DNA of 8,673 nucleotides from UMGS1002 sp964463325. GTDB lineage: Bacteria; Bacillota; Clostridia; Oscillospirales; CAG-272. The position numbers and the translations under genes were made by a program. Below, in pieces: positions 5,744-8,673 of this stretch. The notes under the pieces were generated by a model. That model saw nothing but the letters and a program-made list of their open reading frames with translations. It did no database searches and was not told the DNA's origin. The stretch lies in assembly GCA_964463325.1 (NCBI GenBank), contig CAYXBY010000063.1, positions 1 through 8,673 of the forward strand. Direction: 5' to 3'. The stretch's first letter is position 1. Every line of letters starts with the position of its first letter.

Positions 5744-7312
5744 ATGAAACGACTTTTGTGCTTGCTATTAACGCTGTTTACCTGCTTAGGCCTTTTGTTG
5801 AGCTGTGCTAATGTACCTGAGCAACCAAATGATACCGATGATCCTATGTCGAGCAGTGCAGTTGACAGTAGCGGACCGCCCGCGGCATCCGAAATCGTGC
5901 TTGCCGCTCCGGGGGAGGCTCCAAAGTATGTGTTGATCCGCCCGGAGGATTGCGGTCAAGCCTTGCTGGATAAGGTCAAGGATTTGCGTGCCAATATATG
6001 CAGTATGATCGACGGTAGCATCACAATTAAAAATGATTGGTATAAAAACGAGTCTGATATAGCCGATTGTGAGATAGTTATTGGTAATACAAATCGCGCC
6101 GAATCAGCTACATATGCCGATCAGCTCGGTGGTTACGATTGGTATATCACTATGGTTGGTCAAAAATTGATCATTAACGGGGGGAGTGAGGCCGCGGTGG
6201 TTGCCGCGCTTGATCATTTTATGAAAGAGTATGTTGAGGGAAGGGAGCGGCTGGCAGTCCCTGCGGAAATAGATGAGCGCTATGTTTCGGAAACAAATAT
6301 GATAAAAGTGCTGGATGTTAAGGATAAGATAAAGATAATTGGCCGCTATTCCGAGGCGAAAAACGGAATTACATGCGATTGGACCGCCTCCGGTATTGAA
6401 TTCACTGCCGATTGCGAGGGCGAGGTGATGGTTGGTGTTATTTCCTCAAAGTCGAGCAGCGGCAGCAGCTACGATGGGGATTCTTATTTTACTGCATATG
6501 TCGACGGTGTCCGCGTTGAAACGCGACTGGAGGTCAAGCCGGGCGATGAGGTACAGTTGCTGCTGGCCGCAGGGCTTGAACGCGGAACCCATACCTTCCG
6601 TCTGCTCAAGCAGTCACATGTAGCACATTCGGGCACTGTTATCACGACAATTTCGTTAAATGGAACTATAAGTGAACGCCCCGAAAACAGGCAACATTAT
6701 ATTGAATTCTATGGAGACAGCATCACATGTGGATATGGTTTGGCCAGTGAATATGTAAAATCGGTTGCAGGTACGGCCAACAATGATGCATATTATTGCG
6801 ATGGGACGAAAGCATATGCCTTCCTGACTGCTGAGGCGCTTAATGCCGATTACTCTATGGTCAGCGTATCAGGTTGGCGCCTCGCAGGGGATTCGTCGGC
6901 CATTCCCGAGACATGCTATCCCTTTATCAACTGGTACCGTGGCGGCGCAAAATATGATTTTAGCGTCCGCGTGCCGGATGTGATTGTAATTAATCTTGGC
7001 ACGAATGATTACTCTGCCTCTATTGGTGACGCCAGATTTGCTTCTGACACGCAGGCATGGATAAAGCGCATACGTAGTGACTATGGGCGTTCTGATCTGC
7101 CTATCATTTTCGTTGTGAACGCCATGAACGATGGATACCAGACTGTCATTAAAAAGACCTTGACTGATATGGGCGGCGAAGCTGCTGGATTGTATGTGCT
7201 CAAGACCGTTCAAAATCGCGGTGGACTTAGCAATCATCCGACGTGCGCTGGACAACTTAAGACTGCAGAGCTTTTGACTGCTTTTATCCAACAGCACGGG
7301 CTGCTTAAGTGA
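5744..7312 (+). CDS. Secreted SGNH/GDSL esterase lipoprotein with CE2-type architecture
   Basis: A 522-residue lipoprotein. The signal peptide ends in a lipobox, LLLSC, with C21 as the lipidated residue, followed by a Ser/Asp/Pro-rich linker (about 25-58). Residues ~60-182 resemble the N-terminal alpha/beta domain found in family 20 hexosaminidase or alpha-glucuronidase-like proteins (CEIVIGNTNR at 109-118, KLIINGGSEAAVVAALDHF at 141-159). Residues ~186-312 look like the CE2 N-terminal beta-sandwich. The SGNH hydrolase domain starts at ~319, with EFYGDSITCGYG (321-332, nucleophile Ser326), the oxyanion Gly377 in VSGWRLAG, INLGTND (416-422, Asn421) and SNHPT (496-500, catalytic His498). CE2 enzymes remove acetyl groups from plant or other glycans; the actual substrate is inferred only. 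The acidic residue usually two or three positions before the His is missing. The next gene, a dehydrogenase, follows after 32 bases. Confidence 0.85.
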   Translation: MKRLLCLLLTLFTCLGLLLSCANVPEQPNDTDDPMSSSAVDSSGPPAASEIVLAAPGEAPKYVLIRPEDCGQALLDKVKDLRANICSMIDGSITIKNDWYKNESDIADCEIVIGNTNRAESATYADQLGGYDWYITMVGQKLIINGGSEAAVVAALDHFMKEYVEGRERLAVPAEIDERYVSETNMIKVLDVKDKIKIIGRYSEAKNGITCDWTASGIEFTADCEGEVMVGVISSKSSSGSSYDGDSYFTAYVDGVRVETRLEVKPGDEVQLLLAAGLERGTHTFRLLKQSHVAHSGTVITTISLNGTISERPENRQHYIEFYGDSITCGYGLASEYVKSVAGTANNDAYYCDGTKAYAFLTAEALNADYSMVSVSGWRLAGDSSAIPETCYPFINWYRGGAKYDFSVRVPDVIVINLGTNDYSASIGDARFASDTQAWIKRIRSDYGRSDLPIIFVVNAMNDGYQTVIKKTLTDMGGEAAGLYVLKTVQNRGGLSNHPTCAGQLKTAELLTAFIQQHGLLK

Positions 7313-7344
7313 TCACATATCAATAGAAATGAGGCGGATACTCA

Positions 7345-8292
7345 GTGAATATTGCTGTACTTGATTATGATTCGATGGGGCATGACATATCCATGTCACC
7401 AGTTGGAGAACTCGGAAATGTGACGGTATATAACACGACTGCACCCGACGAGGTGATTGAGCATATACGGGATGCCGAGATTTTGATCGTGAACAAGGTG
7501 CGACTGACACGCGATGCGCTGAAATGCGCCCCTCAGCTGCGGCTTATCTGTGAGTTCGCGACCGGATATGACAATATTGATCTTGACGCTGCGAGAGAGC
7601 AGGGAATAGCCGTGTGCAATGTTCCGGCATATTCAACCGAAAGTGTCGCGCTGTTTACATTGGCAACGACTTTGGCGCTTGTGACCCATTTGCGGGAATA
7701 TAACAATTATGTAACAAGCGGAGAATATGCGTCATCGGGACGTCCCAACAGGTTAGTGCCCGCCTATCACGAGCTGGCCGGGCTTACCTGGGGCATACTT
7801 GGTTGCGGGAGCATTGGAGGTAGAGTTGCGGAGATTGCTTCAGCATTTGGCATGCAGGTGCTGGTTCATCAACGGCATACGCATCCACGATATCCTACCG
7901 TTGATCTGGATACTCTTTGCCGCACAAGTGATATTTTGTCCATACACTGCCCGCTTAACTCATCCACTCGTGGCATTATAGACATGGCCCGGCTTTCACT
8001 TATGAAGCCGTCTGCGATAGTTGTCAATGAAGCGCGAGGCGCGGTGGTCAATGAAGCAGATGTTGCACGGGCGATATCCGACGGACGAATAGCTGCGTTC
8101 GGCGCGGATGTGTACAGCATTGAGCCGTTTGATGAAGGCCATCCGTATAACGCGATCAAGGGGCTTCCAAACGTTTTGTTGACTCCGCACGCGGCATGGG
8201 GAGCCGTTGAAGCGCGTGAACGCTGCCTGCGCGTGATAGCGGAAAATATCCGTGTGTATTTATCAGGCGGCTCACAAAATCGAGTAGATTGA
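7345..8292 (+). CDS. D-2-hydroxyacid dehydrogenase (NAD(P)-dependent, glycerate/hydroxypyruvate dehydrogenase-like)
   Basis: A 315-residue cytoplasmic dehydrogenase that should interconvert a 2-oxo acid and the D-2-hydroxy acid; full length for the family. It starts at GTG, supported by GAGG (7331-7334) ten bases upstream and by a family-like N-terminus (MNIAVLDYDSMG); there is no good ATG. The substrate domain includes FATGYDNIDL (71-80). The nucleotide fold has GCGSIG (153-158). The catalytic trio is present: Arg231 in NEARGAVVNE, Glu260 in DVYSIEPF and His282 in TPHAAWG. At the end of the second strand of the Rossmann fold the sequence reads VLVHQRH (172-178), with no Asp, which hints at NADPH rather than NADH. 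Exact substrate (hydroxypyruvate, glyoxylate, lactate or other) is not readable. It is second in a unit with the secreted esterase; no intrinsic terminator is evident before the tRNA. Confidence 0.9.
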   Translation: MNIAVLDYDSMGHDISMSPVGELGNVTVYNTTAPDEVIEHIRDAEILIVNKVRLTRDALKCAPQLRLICEFATGYDNIDLDAAREQGIAVCNVPAYSTESVALFTLATTLALVTHLREYNNYVTSGEYASSGRPNRLVPAYHELAGLTWGILGCGSIGGRVAEIASAFGMQVLVHQRHTHPRYPTVDLDTLCRTSDILSIHCPLNSSTRGIIDMARLSLMKPSAIVVNEARGAVVNEADVARAISDGRIAAFGADVYSIEPFDEGHPYNAIKGLPNVLLTPHAAWGAVEARERCLRVIAENIRVYLSGGSQNRVD

Positions 8293-8327
8293 TGAGTCGC
8301 GTGCTTTCCGGTCAGGACGTGTAAAGC

Positions 8328-8432
8328 TATAGTACAGATCGCTGATGATTTTTCTCCTGTGCAAAAGAAAATTTGCGGTTTAACGATAAATTTTCAAATT
8401 TGCTATTGCATTTGTCAGCGATCTGTGCTATA
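8328..8432. repeat. 105-base segment bounded by an 18-bp inverted repeat (MITE-like or regulatory)
   Basis: The left arm TATAGTACAGATCGCTGA (8328-8345) and the right arm TCAGCGATCTGTGCTATA (8415-8432) are reverse complements with a single difference, which becomes a T-G pair. The 69 bases between them are A/T-rich and contain a nested inverted repeat, GAAAATTT (8367-8374) and AAATTTTC (8388-8395). The right arm covers the spacer and the first four bases of the -10 of the tRNA-Ser promoter. The ends can be read as TA target copies flanking a ~101-base element. Alternatives are a regulatory cruciform or a decayed inverted promoter copy. Confidence 0.6.
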
Positions 8433-8434
8433 AT
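8406..8434 (+). promoter_or_regulatory. Predicted sigma-A promoter of tRNA-Ser
   Basis: TTGCAT (8406-8411) and a perfect TATAAT (8429-8434) are separated by 17 bases, with TGC before the -10 (extended -10). Transcription would begin near 8441, about 24 bases before the mature tRNA. The right arm of the 18-bp inverted repeat overlaps the spacer and most of the -10. Confidence 0.75.
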
Positions 8435-8441
8435 ACTCTTG

Positions 8442-8459
8442 TTGCGACATGGGTCGCAA
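8442..8459 (+). other. Perfect stem-loop in the 5' leader of pre-tRNA-Ser
   Basis: TTGCGAC (8442-8448) and GTCGCAA (8453-8459) form a 7-bp stem around ATGG. It begins at the predicted start of transcription and ends five bases before the tRNA 5' end. It has no T-tract. It may protect the precursor or influence 5' processing by RNase P. Confidence 0.45.
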
Positions 8460-8464
8460 GCTAT

Positions 8465-8553
8465 GGAAGCGTATCGAAGTGGTCATAACGGGACTGACTC
8501 GAAATCAGTTGATCCGCAAGGGTCCGTGGGTTCGAATCCCACCGCTTCCGCCA
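8465..8553 (+). tRNA. tRNA-Ser (anticodon CGA)
   Basis: A class II tRNA that reads the serine codon UCG. The acceptor stem GGAAGCG (8465-8471) pairs with CGCTTCC (8543-8549), followed by discriminator G8550 and an encoded CCA (8551-8553). The D stem is TCG/CGG. The anticodon stem ACTGA/TCAGT (8493-8497, 8505-8509) holds the loop CTCGAAA with anticodon CGA at 8500-8502. The long variable arm (8511-8524) forms a 5-bp stem with a GCAA loop, diagnostic for serine. The T arm is GTGGG-TTCGAAT-CCCAC (8526-8542). It has its own promoter and terminator and so is a single-gene transcript. Confidence 0.97.
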
Positions 8554-8561
8554 GAGATTTT

Positions 8562-8598
8562 GCCAGTAGCCGGGCTTCCGGCTGCTGGCTTTTCTTTT
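8562..8598 (+). terminator. Rho-independent terminator of tRNA-Ser
   Basis: GCCAGTAGCCGG (8562-8573) and CCGGCTGCTGGC (8578-8589) form a 12-bp stem with one T-G pair and a GCTT loop, followed by TTTTCTTTT (8590-8598). It begins eight bases after the encoded CCA. In the leftward direction the stem is followed by AAAATC, so it acts only rightward. Confidence 0.92.
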
Positions 8599-8671
8599 AG
8601 TTTGAAACAAGTCCCAAACCATTGAGCATTGCATCAGCAGAGGTCAGCTTTGAGCTGTAATCCAGATGTGC
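8597..8671 (-). CDS. Possible C-terminal end of a leftward gene running out of the window
   Basis: On the - strand a frame is open from the right edge and ends at TAA (complement of 8597-8599). The 24 visible residues begin AHLDYSSKLTSADAM and end LNGLGLVSN. The composition looks like a protein C-terminus, and the stop lies right at the T-tract of the tRNA terminator, a natural boundary between convergent transcripts. The segment is too short to assign a family. The other two leftward frames contain stops in this stretch. It could be chance open frame. Confidence 0.3.
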   Translation of the reverse strand, partial: AHLDYSSKLTSADAMLNGLGLVSN

Positions 8672-8673
8672 GT

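Noticed and set aside
6869..7297. A 142-codon leftward open frame within the SGNH gene
   Set aside because: It is antisense to the catalytic domain with all its motifs and has no start signals.
8526..8553. tRNA-Ser 3' end as an integration (att) site
   Set aside because: No second copy of the tRNA 3' end and no integrase was found in the window, so there is no positive evidence.
8373..8600. A 75-codon open frame on the + strand across the tRNA region
   Set aside because: It runs through the promoter, the whole tRNA-Ser and its terminator, so it is chance open frame.
1..8673. CRISPR array, rRNA, complete insertion sequence or replication origin
   Set aside because: No regularly spaced direct repeats, no rRNA sequence, no intact transposase and no iteron or DnaA-box cluster could be seen.

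Overview
The window looks like chromosomal DNA of a low-to-mid GC Gram-positive anaerobe, most likely a gut- or rumen-type Clostridia lineage. The reasons are purine-rich GGAGG ribosome binding sites, sigma-A-like promoters (several with an extended -10 TGn), a Clostridia-type class I deoxyribose-phosphate aldolase, a LemA/DUF2207 envelope pair, a secreted lipoprotein esterase of the CE2/SGNH type, and a tRNA gene with an encoded CCA. The lineage is an inference from gene types and not a species call.

Layout from left to right. (1) Positions 2-319 hold the last ~106 codons of a type III restriction endonuclease (Res) subunit whose helicase part lies outside the window. (2) A promoter near 377-405 and a ~110-nt leader precede a two-gene rightward unit: a FAD-dependent oxidoreductase (521-1894) and deoC (1938-2591). 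(3) Three consecutive stem-loops (2597-2739) separate deoC from a convergent leftward unit. (4) That unit is lemA-like (5082 to 4522) followed one base later by a DUF2207 membrane protein (4520 to 2820), driven by a good promoter at 5132-5160. (5) A gene-poor stretch of ~600 bases (5161-5743) carries a decayed-looking 67-codon open frame, a leftward terminator-like hairpin with no gene to serve, and the promoter of the next unit. (6) The next unit, rightward, is a three-part SGNH lipoprotein (5744-7312) and a D-2-hydroxyacid dehydrogenase with a GTG start (7345-8292). (7) A 105-base segment bounded by an 18-bp inverted repeat leads into a tRNA-Ser(CGA) gene with its own promoter and a strong intrinsic terminator. 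(8) The last 75 bases appear to be the C-terminal end of a leftward gene that runs out of the window.

How the genes may work together: the FAD oxidoreductase and DeoC probably share a message and suggest handling of a small sugar- or deoxyribose-derived substrate, though the oxidoreductase substrate cannot be read from sequence. LemA and DUF2207 are envelope proteins that recur together, with no settled biochemical role. The SGNH lipoprotein is outside the membrane and probably deacylates a glycan; the dehydrogenase is cytoplasmic and may act on a released or derived 2-oxo/2-hydroxy acid. No CRISPR array, rRNA, complete insertion sequence or clear new defence system is visible. The least explained structure is the inverted repeat that overlaps the tRNA-Ser promoter, together with the decayed interval at 5.3-5.5 kb.
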